This document shows positions 1 to 6,580 of a stretch of DNA of 26,558 nt, in pieces. The translations under genes and the position numbers were made by a program. Within the stretch, counting starts at the first letter, position 1. The number at the start of each line of letters is the position of its first letter. The notes below the pieces were generated by a model. It did not search any database. It was not told the DNA's origin and saw nothing but the letters and a program-made list of their open reading frames with translations. The stretch is from Bacilli bacterium (lineage in GTDB: Bacteria > Bacillota_I > Bacilli_A > RFN20 > CAG-449): assembly GCA_900755065.1 (NCBI GenBank), contig CAAEFC010000016.1, positions 1-26,558 on the forward strand, read 5' to 3'.

Positions 1-192
1 ATCGGAAGAAAACAATTCCGTCATTCTGGAATTAGAGTCAAAATTGATATAGACCGTTTTCTCATAGGCTTGCTTGCCGAACTCTTTCATCAACCATGTC
101 TTTCCAACCTGTCTTGCTCCTTTCAGAATCAAGGGCTTGCGGTTGGCGCTTCTTTTCCATTCATATAACTTTTCAATCGCTAATCTATACAA
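1..192 (-). CDS. AAA+ ATPase of the DUF4143/AAA_14 type (N-terminus only; gene runs off the left edge)
   Basis: Reading the minus strand from 192 gives 64 sense codons with no stop up to the window edge. The start is a TTG at 192-190, chosen because a strong GGAGGT (201-206) sits 8 nt upstream and a promoter lies just beyond it. The peptide begins LYRLAIEKLYEWKRSANRKP and then carries a Walker A loop, GARQVGKT, at about residues 25-32, followed by a beta strand resembling VYINFDSN. This layout (short helix, then LILKGARQVGKT) is typical of the AAA_14/DUF4143 ATPases, a common family of uncharacterised ATP-binding proteins in Bacillota. The C-terminal DUF4143 part would lie outside the window, so the assignment rests on the N-terminus only. 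No functional partner is visible. Confidence 0.75.
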   Translation of the reverse strand, partial: MYRLAIEKLYEWKRSANRKPLILKGARQVGKTWLMKEFGKQAYEKTVYINFDSNSRMTELFSSD

Positions 193-218
193 GGTAACGC
201 ACCTCCGAATCCGATTCT

Positions 219-247
219 ATTATACACGTAAAATGCAAAAATGTAAC
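219..247 (-). promoter_or_regulatory. Promoter of the AAA+ ATPase gene
   Basis: On the minus strand a perfect -10 box TATAAT (224-219) is preceded at 17 bp by GTTACA (247-242), a 4/6 match to TTGACA. It lies 27 bp upstream of the TTG start at 192 and its GGAGGT. Three 33-bp-spaced copies of an ACGAACTT motif lie immediately upstream (278-351). Confidence 0.6.
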
Positions 248-277
248 CTTTTTTTCAATCATGATTTCATTTTATCG

Positions 278-351
278 ACGAACTTTTGCCATTCGGCAAC
301 ACTTTTCCTAACGAACTTTTGTTATTTTATTACATTTTTACTGACGAACTT
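278..351. repeat. Three copies of an ACGAACTT motif at an exact 33-bp period
   Basis: The octamer ACGAACTT occurs at 278-285, 311-318 and 344-351, so the spacing is exactly 33 bp twice. In minus-strand translation the block gives an 11-residue period beginning QKFV/KFV, but it contains an in-frame TAA and TGA, so it is not a functional gene. It fills the roughly 350-bp gap between the terminator of the adhE operon and the promoter at 219-247. It may be a decayed coding repeat or a set of spaced protein-binding sites. Nothing else is recognisable between 352 and 453. Confidence 0.5.
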
Positions 352-453
352 GAAATGAAAATCGTTGTAAGAACGCATCGTATGGTCGTTTCTATCTTCC
401 TTGCCCTGTTCTTCATGCGGGCGACTTTTTCCGCAAAAACAGGCGATAGAAAT

Positions 454-507
454 CAAAAAAGAGACTGCATTTCAAAGCCCTTTCTGAGTCTTTTCTTTAC
501 AGTCTCT
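454..507 (-). terminator. Rho-independent terminator of the rex-adhE-kinase operon
   Basis: On the minus strand an 8-bp perfect stem, AGAGACTG (507-500) with CAGTCTCT (467-460), encloses a 32-nt loop. It is followed directly by a run of T residues (the A-run at 455-460 on the plus strand). It lies 40 bp beyond the kinase stop codon at 547. The loop is long for a terminator, but the stem-plus-T-tract arrangement and the position fit well. Confidence 0.7.
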
Positions 508-546
508 CCGTTTATCCTCTTATCTCACCGTGCGGTAAAATCGATT

Positions 547-1296
547 TTACTCGTATTCGACGACGTTCACCCAACGGTTCAGGAAATCGAGTTCCTCTTC
601 CTGACAGTTCAGCGTTTTCGCCGCGGCGACGACAGGAAGCCACTTCTGAATCGTCTTCTTGGCGATTCCCGATTGAGCGACGAACAGATTCAGGTATTTC
701 TCCGCCATGATTCCGCCGTAGTTCAGGTAAAGGATCAGATAGGATTGAGCCGCATCGGCCGATGCGTTTCCCTGCGACGCGTGCGCCCAGTCCAGAATGT
801 ACTTTTTGCCGTCTTCCGTGATGACGATATTCGACGGGTTGAAATCGCCGTGACAGAGTTTATCGTGTTTCGGCGTTCCCTCCAAAGCCGTGTTGAGATC
901 GTACTTGACCGTATCGTCGAAAGCGGTCTCTTTGAGTTTCCGTCTCAGTTTGTCTTTCAACTTGTGGAGCAAAGGACATTTTCTGGATAGGACGTCCAGT
1001 TGCAGATCCACCATCAGGCGAAGGTATTCCTCCTCTTTTTCCGGATATTTCCGCATCAGGGAATCGAGCGTTTCGCCTTCGATATATTCCGAAGTGATCG
1101 TCCAGCGGTTGTCGATCACGTCGACGGAAATCACTTTCGGAATGTTGAGCCCGATTTCTTCCACTCTCGCCTGATTCAACGCTTCGTTGAGGACGTCGGA
1201 TTTGAGATATCCTTCGACGAAAGACTTGACGATTTTATCTCCGTTTCGATAGACGACTTTGGTCGGTCGGACCGAAATGATGTTTTCCTTTTCCAT
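547..1296 (-). CDS. APH-fold (aminoglycoside/choline-kinase superfamily) small-molecule kinase
   Basis: This 249-residue protein has the protein-kinase-like fold of the APH/choline kinase superfamily. The visible motifs are a likely ATP-binding lysine near K24 (VYRNGDKIVKSF), a helix-C glutamate near E38, the catalytic loop HGDFNPSN at 149-156 with catalytic Asp151, and the metal-binding DWAHA beginning at Asp169, where Asp-Phe-Gly sits in protein kinases. The length is at the short end for the family and there is no signal peptide, so it acts in the cytoplasm on a small hydroxylated or amino substrate that cannot be read from the sequence. Its ATG (1296-1294) shares one base with the adhE stop codon, and GGAGAAA within the adhE end is its ribosome binding site, so it is translationally coupled to adhE. 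Resistance to aminoglycosides is possible, but a metabolic kinase is likelier given the operon. The family call is firm; the substrate is unknown. Confidence 0.85.
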   Translation of the reverse strand: MEKENIISVRPTKVVYRNGDKIVKSFVEGYLKSDVLNEALNQARVEEIGLNIPKVISVDVIDNRWTITSEYIEGETLDSLMRKYPEKEEEYLRLMVDLQLDVLSRKCPLLHKLKDKLRRKLKETAFDDTVKYDLNTALEGTPKHDKLCHGDFNPSNIVITEDGKKYILDWAHASQGNASADAAQSYLILYLNYGGIMAEKYLNLFVAQSGIAKKTIQKWLPVVAAAKTLNCQEEELDFLNRWVNVVEYE

Positions 1297-3911
1297 TATT
1301 TTTCTCCTTTATAATCAGCGCCGTAATAGGCTTTGAGATAAATCTCCTTCAATTCGCTCATCAGCGGATAACGCGGATTGGCTCCGGTGCATTGATCGTC
1401 GAACGCCTGTTCCGTCATCTCGTCGAGCGTATCGAGGAAATCCTTTTCGTCCACGCCGTAATCGCGAATGGTTTTCTTGATGCCGATCTCCTCTTTCAGC
1501 CGATTCACCGCGGCGATCAGGTTCTCCAACGATTCCTGATCGTTCTTTCCTTTCAGTCCGAGATTCTCGGCGACGGACGCGTATTTTCTCAGCGTATTCG
1601 GGTGGTCGTATTGCGGGAACGTTCCCATTTTCACCGGCGTTTCGCTGGCGTTGTATCGGAGGACGTACTCGATCACCAGCGCGTTGGCGATACCGTGAGC
1701 GATGTGGTGGAACGCGCCGAGTTTATGCGCCAGAGAGTGATTGATTCCCAGGAAGGCATTGGCGAAAGCCATACCCGCCATGGTCGCGGCGTTCGCCATT
1801 TTCTCCCGGGCTTCCACGTCCGTCTGACCGTCGCGGTAAGCGCGCGGCAGATATTCAAAAATCATTTTCAGCGACTGAATCGCTAATCCGTCGGTGTAAT
1901 CGGTCGCCATCATCGAAGCCAGGGCTTCCAGATCGTGCGAAACCGCGTCGATTCCGGAAGCGGCCGTCAGTCCTTTCGGCGCGCTCATCATCAGATCGGC
2001 GTCGACGATCGCCATTTTCGGAAGCAATTCATAATCCGCGAGAGGGTATTTGATTCCCGTTTTTTCGTCCGTGATGACCGCGAAAGGTGTCACTTCGGAA
2101 CCGGTACCCGAAGAGGTCGGCACAGCGATGAAATACGCTTTGTCGCCCATATGCGGGAAGGTGTAAATCCGCTTACGGATATCCTGAAAGCGCATCGCCA
2201 TGTCCTGGAACGAAACTTCCGGATGTTCGTAAAGCACCCACATGATTTTCGCGGCGTCCATCGCCGAACCGCCGCCCAGAGCGATGATGACGTCCGGTTC
2301 GAACTGCCGCATCGCCTCCGCGCCTTCTTTCGCCGATTTTAACGACGGATCCGGTTCGACGTTGAAGAAAGTCGTATGCACGATGCCCATTTCGTCCAGC
2401 CGGTCGGTTATGCAACGGGTAAAGCCGTTTTTAAACAGGAAAGAGTCCGTGACGATGAAGGCTTTTTTCTTGTGCATCACCGTTTTCAACTCTTGAAGGG
2501 CGACCGGAAGGCAACCTTTCTTGATATAAACTTTTCCCGGGCAACGGAACCACAGCATATTTTCTCTCCTTTCCGCGACGGTTTTTATGTTCAGCAATTG
2601 CTTGACGCCGACGTTTTCGCTGACCGAGTTCCCTCCCCAGGAACCGCACCCCAAAGTCAGCGACGGAGTCAGTTTGAAATTGTACAGATCGCCGATTCCG
2701 CCTTGCGACGACGGCGTGTTGATCAGAATCCGGCACGTCTTCATGCGGTTCTCGAATTCGGCTATTTTATCCTGACCGCTTTTCACATTGATATACAGCG
2801 ACGAGGTATGACCGAATCCGCCGTCGGCGATCAGATGTTCCGCCTTGTCCAAAGCGTCGGAAAAGTCTTTCGCGCGGTAGAGGGCGAGAACCGGAGAGAG
2901 TTTTTCGTGTGCGAATTCTTCGCTCAGTTCGACCGATTCGACTTCGCCGATCAGCACCTTGGTCTCTTCCGGCACGTTCACGCCGGCCAACGCCGCGATT
3001 TTCGACGCTTTCTGACCGACGATCTTCGCGTTGAGTCCGCCGTTGATGATGATCGTCTTCCGGACCTTTTCCTTTTCTTCTTCGTTCAGGAAATAGCACC
3101 CGCGCTTCTGAAATTCTTTTTTGACCGGAGCGTAAACCGAATCGAGAACGATCGCCGACTGCTCGGAGGCGCAGATCATTCCGTTGTCGAATGTTTTGGA
3201 ATGAATGATCGAATTGACGGCCAGAACGATATCCGCGGATTCGTCGATGATCGCCGGCGTATTTCCCGCGCCGACGCCTAACGCCGGTTTTCCGCTGGAA
3301 TAAGCGGCGTGAACCATACCCGGACCTCCCGTCGCCAGAATGATGTCCGCTTCTTTCATCACCAGAGACGTCATATCTAACGAAGGCACGTCGATCCAGT
3401 CGATGATGCCTTCCGGCGCGCCGGCTTCAACCGCCGCTTCCAGAACCACTCTGGCCGCTTCCGCCGTCGATTTTTTCGCTCTCGGGTGAGGCGAAATGAT
3501 GATCGCGTTCCGCGTTTTCAGACAGATCAGCGTCTTGAAAATCGCGGTCGAAGTCGGGTTGGTGGTCGGAATGACCGCCGCGACCAATCCGATCGGTTCG
3601 GCGATTTTTTGAATTCCGTATGCTTTGTCTTCTTCGATGACGCCGACCGTTTTCGTATCGCGATACGCGTTGTAAATGTATTCCGACGCATAGTGATTCT
3701 TGATCACTTTGTCTTCGACGACGCCCATTCCGGTCTCTTCGACCGCCAGTTTCGCCAATCGGATGCGCTCTTTGTTCGCCGCCGTCGCCGCGGCGAGAAA
3801 GATCTTGTCCACCTGTTCCTGAGAATATGTGGAAAATTGCTTTTGAGCCTCTTTTAAACGCTTGACGGCTCGTTCGAGTTTTTCTACACTGTCAATAATT
3901 TCTCTGACCAT
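1296..3911 (-). CDS. adhE: Bifunctional acetaldehyde-CoA / alcohol dehydrogenase
   Basis: This 871-residue protein reduces acetyl-CoA to acetaldehyde and then to ethanol, reoxidising two NADH; it is the main ethanol branch in fermenting Bacillota and forms cytosolic spirosome filaments in known members. The N-terminal half (about 1-440) is an aldehyde dehydrogenase with catalytic Cys247 in GMICASEQ and a glycine-rich stretch at 211-216. After a linker, the C-terminal half (about 455-871) is an iron-dependent alcohol dehydrogenase with the NAD-binding GGGSAMDAAK at 546-555, GTGSEVTPF around 602-610, and four metal ligands at Asp655, His659, His725 and His739. These match the E. coli AdhE positions with an offset of two. 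Length and both active sites are intact. The ATG at 3911 follows a GGAGGAG box. It is 16 bp downstream of rex, whose product normally represses this gene when NADH is low. Confidence 0.97.
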   Translation of the reverse strand: MVREIIDSVEKLERAVKRLKEAQKQFSTYSQEQVDKIFLAAATAANKERIRLAKLAVEETGMGVVEDKVIKNHYASEYIYNAYRDTKTVGVIEEDKAYGIQKIAEPIGLVAAVIPTTNPTSTAIFKTLICLKTRNAIIISPHPRAKKSTAEAARVVLEAAVEAGAPEGIIDWIDVPSLDMTSLVMKEADIILATGGPGMVHAAYSSGKPALGVGAGNTPAIIDESADIVLAVNSIIHSKTFDNGMICASEQSAIVLDSVYAPVKKEFQKRGCYFLNEEEKEKVRKTIIINGGLNAKIVGQKASKIAALAGVNVPEETKVLIGEVESVELSEEFAHEKLSPVLALYRAKDFSDALDKAEHLIADGGFGHTSSLYINVKSGQDKIAEFENRMKTCRILINTPSSQGGIGDLYNFKLTPSLTLGCGSWGGNSVSENVGVKQLLNIKTVAERRENMLWFRCPGKVYIKKGCLPVALQELKTVMHKKKAFIVTDSFLFKNGFTRCITDRLDEMGIVHTTFFNVEPDPSLKSAKEGAEAMRQFEPDVIIALGGGSAMDAAKIMWVLYEHPEVSFQDMAMRFQDIRKRIYTFPHMGDKAYFIAVPTSSGTGSEVTPFAVITDEKTGIKYPLADYELLPKMAIVDADLMMSAPKGLTAASGIDAVSHDLEALASMMATDYTDGLAIQSLKMIFEYLPRAYRDGQTDVEAREKMANAATMAGMAFANAFLGINHSLAHKLGAFHHIAHGIANALVIEYVLRYNASETPVKMGTFPQYDHPNTLRKYASVAENLGLKGKNDQESLENLIAAVNRLKEEIGIKKTIRDYGVDEKDFLDTLDEMTEQAFDDQCTGANPRYPLMSELKEIYLKAYYGADYKGEK

Positions 3912-3927
3912 ATCTCCTCCTGAAAAA

Positions 3928-4554
3928 CTATTTTTTCGATTTCAGTTCGATCGAAAGCAAGGCTAACGAGTAAGCCAGATTTTCGCTCTTGACGACGACG
4001 CCGTCGGGTACGTTCAGGTGGATCGGAGCGAAATTGAGAATCGCGCGAATGCCGTTCTGCACAGCGAAATCCGAAACTTCCTGCGCGTGGCTTTCCGGAA
4101 CGCAGAGGATCGCGATGCTGACCCCGTGTTCACGGTTGAATTCCACGAAATCGCGGTTGTCCGAAATCGGTTTTCCCGTTTCCGAAAGCCCGAATTTCCG
4201 CGCATCGATGTCGAATCCGCGAACGATGTCGAATCCGCAATCGTTGAATCCCGGATAATCCAAAAGCGCCATGCCCAGTTTTCCGACCCCGAAGATCACC
4301 GCTGTGTCCAGATCGCGATATCCCAGATAGTTTTCCAGATCGTGAATCAAAGACAAAACGTCGTATCCGATCTTCGGTTTTCCGTTAGAAGAAATCGACG
4401 CCAGATCTTTTCTGACCTGCACTTCTCCCAATCCCAACGCCGTTGCAATCGCGCCGGAAGAAATCGTTTTCTGGCCTTCTTTGTCGATCTTGTTGAGATA
4501 GTCCAGATAAAGCGGTATCCGATTCCGCGTGTTTGTCGAAATATTGTCTCCCAT
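3928..4554 (-). CDS. rex: Redox-sensing transcriptional repressor Rex
   Basis: This 208-residue protein matches Rex in size and layout. The N-terminal winged helix covers about residues 1-75 and includes the Rex-typical segment VQVRKDLASIS (46-56) and a GYDV turn at 63-66. A Rossmann NAD(H)-binding domain follows with GVGKLG at 89-94, and a C-terminal domain-swap helix ends the protein (about 190-208). Rex binds DNA when NAD+ dominates and releases it when NADH rises, so adhE is induced under anaerobic reductive load. As the first gene of rex-adhE-kinase it would control itself as well. The start at 4554 is supported by AGGAG about 10 nt upstream. A classical Rex operator (TTGTGAA-type arms) was not found upstream; two TATCGATA palindromes are present instead. 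Confidence 0.96.
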   Translation of the reverse strand: MGDNISTNTRNRIPLYLDYLNKIDKEGQKTISSGAIATALGLGEVQVRKDLASISSNGKPKIGYDVLSLIHDLENYLGYRDLDTAVIFGVGKLGMALLDYPGFNDCGFDIVRGFDIDARKFGLSETGKPISDNRDFVEFNREHGVSIAILCVPESHAQEVSDFAVQNGIRAILNFAPIHLNVPDGVVVKSENLAYSLALLSIELKSKK

Positions 4555-4603
4555 GTTAGTCTCCTTTCTTTCTCGGCTTCAACCGATACAGATTCAATAT
4601 ATC

Positions 4604-4627
4604 ATATCGATATTTTTTTATCGATAA
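4604..4627. promoter_or_regulatory. Paired TATCGATA palindromes upstream of rex (candidate operator)
   Basis: ATATCGATAT (4604-4613) and TTATCGATAA (4618-4627) are two self-complementary decamers whose centres lie 14 bp apart, 50-75 bp upstream of the rex start, where the promoter should be. TATCGATA occurs again at 6222-6229 upstream of the deaminase gene. They do not resemble the usual Rex consensus, so the binding protein is open. Confidence 0.4.
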
Positions 4628-4665
4628 TTTTTCACTCATTCAGTAATGATAGTGCTTTCACCTGC

Positions 4666-5685
4666 TCAGATTTCCGGATATTCGATCGAAATTTCGTTGC
4701 CAAAGGCTTTGAGCGTCCCCAAAGCGCCGGTGATGATCGGCATCGACGGGGCGAAATGCCCCAGATCGGCGTCCATCACGATCGGCACGCGCAAACTTCC
4801 CAGAGCCTCTTTGATCGCCCGGTAGTGCGTGATGCCGAACACGCGTTTCCGATAGCAAAGCGGTCTTCCCAGAAGAAAGGCGCGGCAATGGTCGAACCAA
4901 CCCGCCTCTTTCAGTTGAAACAAGGCGCGCTGAATGCCGACCGGATTCAGATCGCAGGCTTCCAGAAACCAGATGAATCCGTCGTCCCGATACTTTTCCA
5001 GATACGCTTTCGTCCGGTCGAACGACGTGCCGCAGAGGGTAACCAGACAATCCAGACAGCCTCCCAGCAGTCTCCCCGTCGCTTCGACAGGCCGGTTCGG
5101 ATAGATTCTCAGCGTTTTTTTCTCCGAATAATTCTTCTCTTCCAGCGGATTTTCCCCCGATGTTCCGTATCTTTCCCAGTACGGATATCCCCGCGTGATC
5201 TTCGTCTTTCCCAAAAGCAGATTCAAAGCGTCTTCCACGTGATAGCGGTACGGTTTCAGCCCGTAGGAAGGAAAACAAGGTCCGTAAATCGTCGGCACTT
5301 CCGAAATCGTCGCCAGCGTATAGGTCAGATTGGTATTGTCGGAAAAACCCATAAAGAATTTATGCGGCGCTTTTCGGATTTTCCCGAAATCGATATACGG
5401 CAAGATCTCGCACATCAATTCGCCTCCGCCGACGGAAATCACCGCGTCGGAATCGGGACTGAGGTAATGCTCCATGAATTCTTTCGCGCACTTCCGCGCG
5501 GTATTGCTTCGCACTTTATGCCGGCTGAGAAAGATGTTCTCTCCCTCGATCAGGCGGAATCCGTCGGCCTTAAAATTCGCGATCGCCGCTTCCAGACGCG
5601 TTTTATACGGATCGGAAGCACAGCCGAAACTCGGCGCTACAAGAGCGATCGTTCCGTTTTCTTTCAGATAATGAATCGGTTTCAT
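4666..5685 (-). CDS. S66-family LD-carboxypeptidase / MccF-like serine peptidase
   Basis: This 339-residue cytosolic protein belongs to peptidase family S66, which includes murein tetrapeptide LD-carboxypeptidase LdcA (peptidoglycan recycling) and MccF (cleavage of microcin C-type peptide-nucleotides). The Ser-Glu-His triad is visible: the nucleophile Ser115 in GFSDNTNL, Glu242 in FLEACDLNP, and His310 in DADLGHFAP. The opening TIALVAPSFGCASD and the segment YGPCFPSYG are also family-typical. The length and the MKPIHYLKENGTIALVAPS opening look closer to the MccF-like branch than to LdcA, so the biological substrate is uncertain. The gene starts 9 bp after the deaminase stop, with only a weak AGGGCG box, so it is probably co-transcribed and partly coupled. 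No convincing terminator lies between it and rex. Confidence 0.85.
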   Translation of the reverse strand: MKPIHYLKENGTIALVAPSFGCASDPYKTRLEAAIANFKADGFRLIEGENIFLSRHKVRSNTARKCAKEFMEHYLSPDSDAVISVGGGELMCEILPYIDFGKIRKAPHKFFMGFSDNTNLTYTLATISEVPTIYGPCFPSYGLKPYRYHVEDALNLLLGKTKITRGYPYWERYGTSGENPLEEKNYSEKKTLRIYPNRPVEATGRLLGGCLDCLVTLCGTSFDRTKAYLEKYRDDGFIWFLEACDLNPVGIQRALFQLKEAGWFDHCRAFLLGRPLCYRKRVFGITHYRAIKEALGSLRVPIVMDADLGHFAPSMPIITGALGTLKAFGNEISIEYPEI

Positions 5686-5694
5686 CGCTCGCCC

Positions 5695-6150
5695 TCAATA
5701 GTTCTTCTTTGAATCGATGCGCTGATATTCTTCGTAGAGTTTCAGGCACTCGTTCCGATCCAGTTCCGAAACGAATTCGGCTTTCTTTTCGCCGCTGAAA
5801 GCGTAAAACTTTTTATCGCGGAATCCGATTTTCTCGGTATCCTCGATATTGCACCCGTAATAGACCCTATCGATGTTCGACCAGAGGATCGCACCCAGAC
5901 ACATCGGGCAAGGTTCGCCCGTCGTATAGAGTTCGCACCCCGACAGATCAAAATTCTTTAACCTTTTCGACGCTTTCCTCAGCGCCTGCATTTCCCCGTG
6001 ACAGGTCGCGTCGTTGTTTTTCACAACCTGATTGTGCCCTTTGGCGATGATCTTTCCGTCCTTGACGATAACCGTTCCGAACGGTCCTCCTTCGCCGTTT
6101 CGGATTCCTTTTTCCGCTTCCCGGATCGCGCATTTCATAAACTTATTCAT
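5695..6150 (-). CDS. Guanine deaminase-like nucleoside/base deaminase (cytidine deaminase fold)
   Basis: This 151-residue protein has the zinc site of the CDA-fold deaminases: His51 and Glu53 in TCHGEMQALRKA, and the two cysteines in EPCPMCLGA at 81 and 84. The first motif is H-G-E rather than the commoner H-A-E. The C-terminal stretch with GFRDKKFYAF resembles the end of Bacillus guanine deaminase (GuaD) more than tRNA adenosine deaminase TadA, so guanine or a related purine or nucleoside is the likely substrate, giving xanthine and ammonia. The length is typical for GuaD-like enzymes. The ATG at 6150 is supported by GGAGATTGG 4-12 nt upstream and by the promoter at 6174-6179. It heads a two-gene unit with the S66 peptidase. 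The exact base specificity is inferred. Confidence 0.85.
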   Translation of the reverse strand: MNKFMKCAIREAEKGIRNGEGGPFGTVIVKDGKIIAKGHNQVVKNNDATCHGEMQALRKASKRLKNFDLSGCELYTTGEPCPMCLGAILWSNIDRVYYGCNIEDTEKIGFRDKKFYAFSGEKKAEFVSELDRNECLKLYEEYQRIDSKKNY

Positions 6151-6173
6151 CTTCCAATCTCCTATGCGTAACC

Positions 6174-6179
6174 ATTATA
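6174..6179 (-). promoter_or_regulatory. Extended -10 promoter of the deaminase-S66 peptidase unit
   Basis: The minus strand reads TGGTATAATGG, a perfect TATAAT preceded by TG plus one base, 24 bp upstream of the ATG at 6150. No good -35 box is present at 16-18 bp, as expected for an extended -10 promoter. A TATCGATA palindrome lies further upstream at 6222-6229. Confidence 0.65.
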
Positions 6180-6418
6180 CCATAAAACTAAAAAGATACG
6201 ACGAACAAACGGATAAATTTCTATCGATAAAAAAAGAAAAGAATCTGCTCTTCTTTTTCCGGAAACTGCATTCGGAAGATTTTCGTTTCTTTTTCTGTTC
6301 AAAGAAACGGCAATCACGGCTATCGATTCTCTTTTCAAGCCTGTAACCGATGCGTCCTCAAAAAACGATCCCGTATTTATCCTCGTTTTTTCGATCGCTA
6401 TACGTTTTTTGTATTTGT
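6180..6418. other. Gene-free stretch between divergent operons with AT-rich inverted repeats
   Basis: No supportable gene was found here. Visible structure: TATCGATA at 6222-6229; a perfect 9-bp inverted repeat, CGTTTCTTT (6284-6292) and AAAGAAACG (6301-6309), with an 8-nt loop; and a second, AAAAAACGA (6361-6369) and TCGTTTTTT (6384-6392), with a 14-nt loop. The last could act as a weak terminator on either strand, but no gene clearly ends into it. Confidence 0.4.
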
Positions 6419-6436
6419 TTGTAAGCGATTACAAAT
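6419..6436. promoter_or_regulatory. cre-type (CcpA/LacI-family) operator upstream of the surface-lipoprotein operon
   Basis: The stretch has perfect 7-bp arms, TTTGTAA and TTACAAA, around GCGA. The core TGTAAGCGATTACA fits the Bacillus cre consensus TGNAANCGNTNNCA at every fixed position. It lies about 145 bp upstream of the first lipoprotein start. A TTGTAA overlapping it is 17 bp from TAGATA (6443-6448), so it could cover a promoter. It predicts carbon-catabolite control, or control by a LacI-family regulator encoded elsewhere. Confidence 0.65.
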
Positions 6437-6550
6437 TTTTTTAGATATTTTAATGCTTCCTTATTAGGCTCGCGTATTCTTGAATCGGAAATATGCGTTT
6501 TTTGTCGAAATGGAAAAAAATGGCGGATGAAAATTGCCTTCCGCTTGGTA

Positions 6551-6571
6551 TATGATAAGGATATAAAGGAG
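6551..6571 (+). promoter_or_regulatory. -10 box and ribosome binding site that fix the start of the first lipoprotein gene
   Basis: A TATGAT -10-like hexamer (6551-6556) is followed by AAAGGAG (6565-6571), 9 nt before the ATG at 6581. This makes the upstream in-frame ATG at 6527 unlikely, since it would place the promoter and ribosome binding site inside the coding sequence. No convincing -35 box is present at normal spacing. Confidence 0.5.
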
Positions 6572-6580
6572 TCGTTTACC

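Noticed and set aside
4633..4654. Imperfect palindrome around TCATTCAGTAATGA as a terminator for the S66 peptidase gene or a Rex operator
   Set aside because: No T-run follows on the minus strand, and the arms do not resemble the Rex half-site.
4018..5712. A 564-codon open frame on the plus strand
   Set aside because: It runs antisense to rex and the S66 peptidase gene, both with intact family motifs. The product is rich in Arg, Asp and Phe with no recognisable domain, as expected from the reverse of CGA/TCG-rich codons.
5989..6000. H-G-E in place of H-A-E in the deaminase zinc motif as a sign of inactivity
   Set aside because: The zinc ligands (His, two Cys) and the catalytic Glu are all kept, and the middle residue varies in the family.
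6527..6580. Earlier in-frame ATG for the first lipoprotein
   Set aside because: It would add 18 residues before the signal peptide and place the -10 box and AAAGGAG inside the coding sequence.
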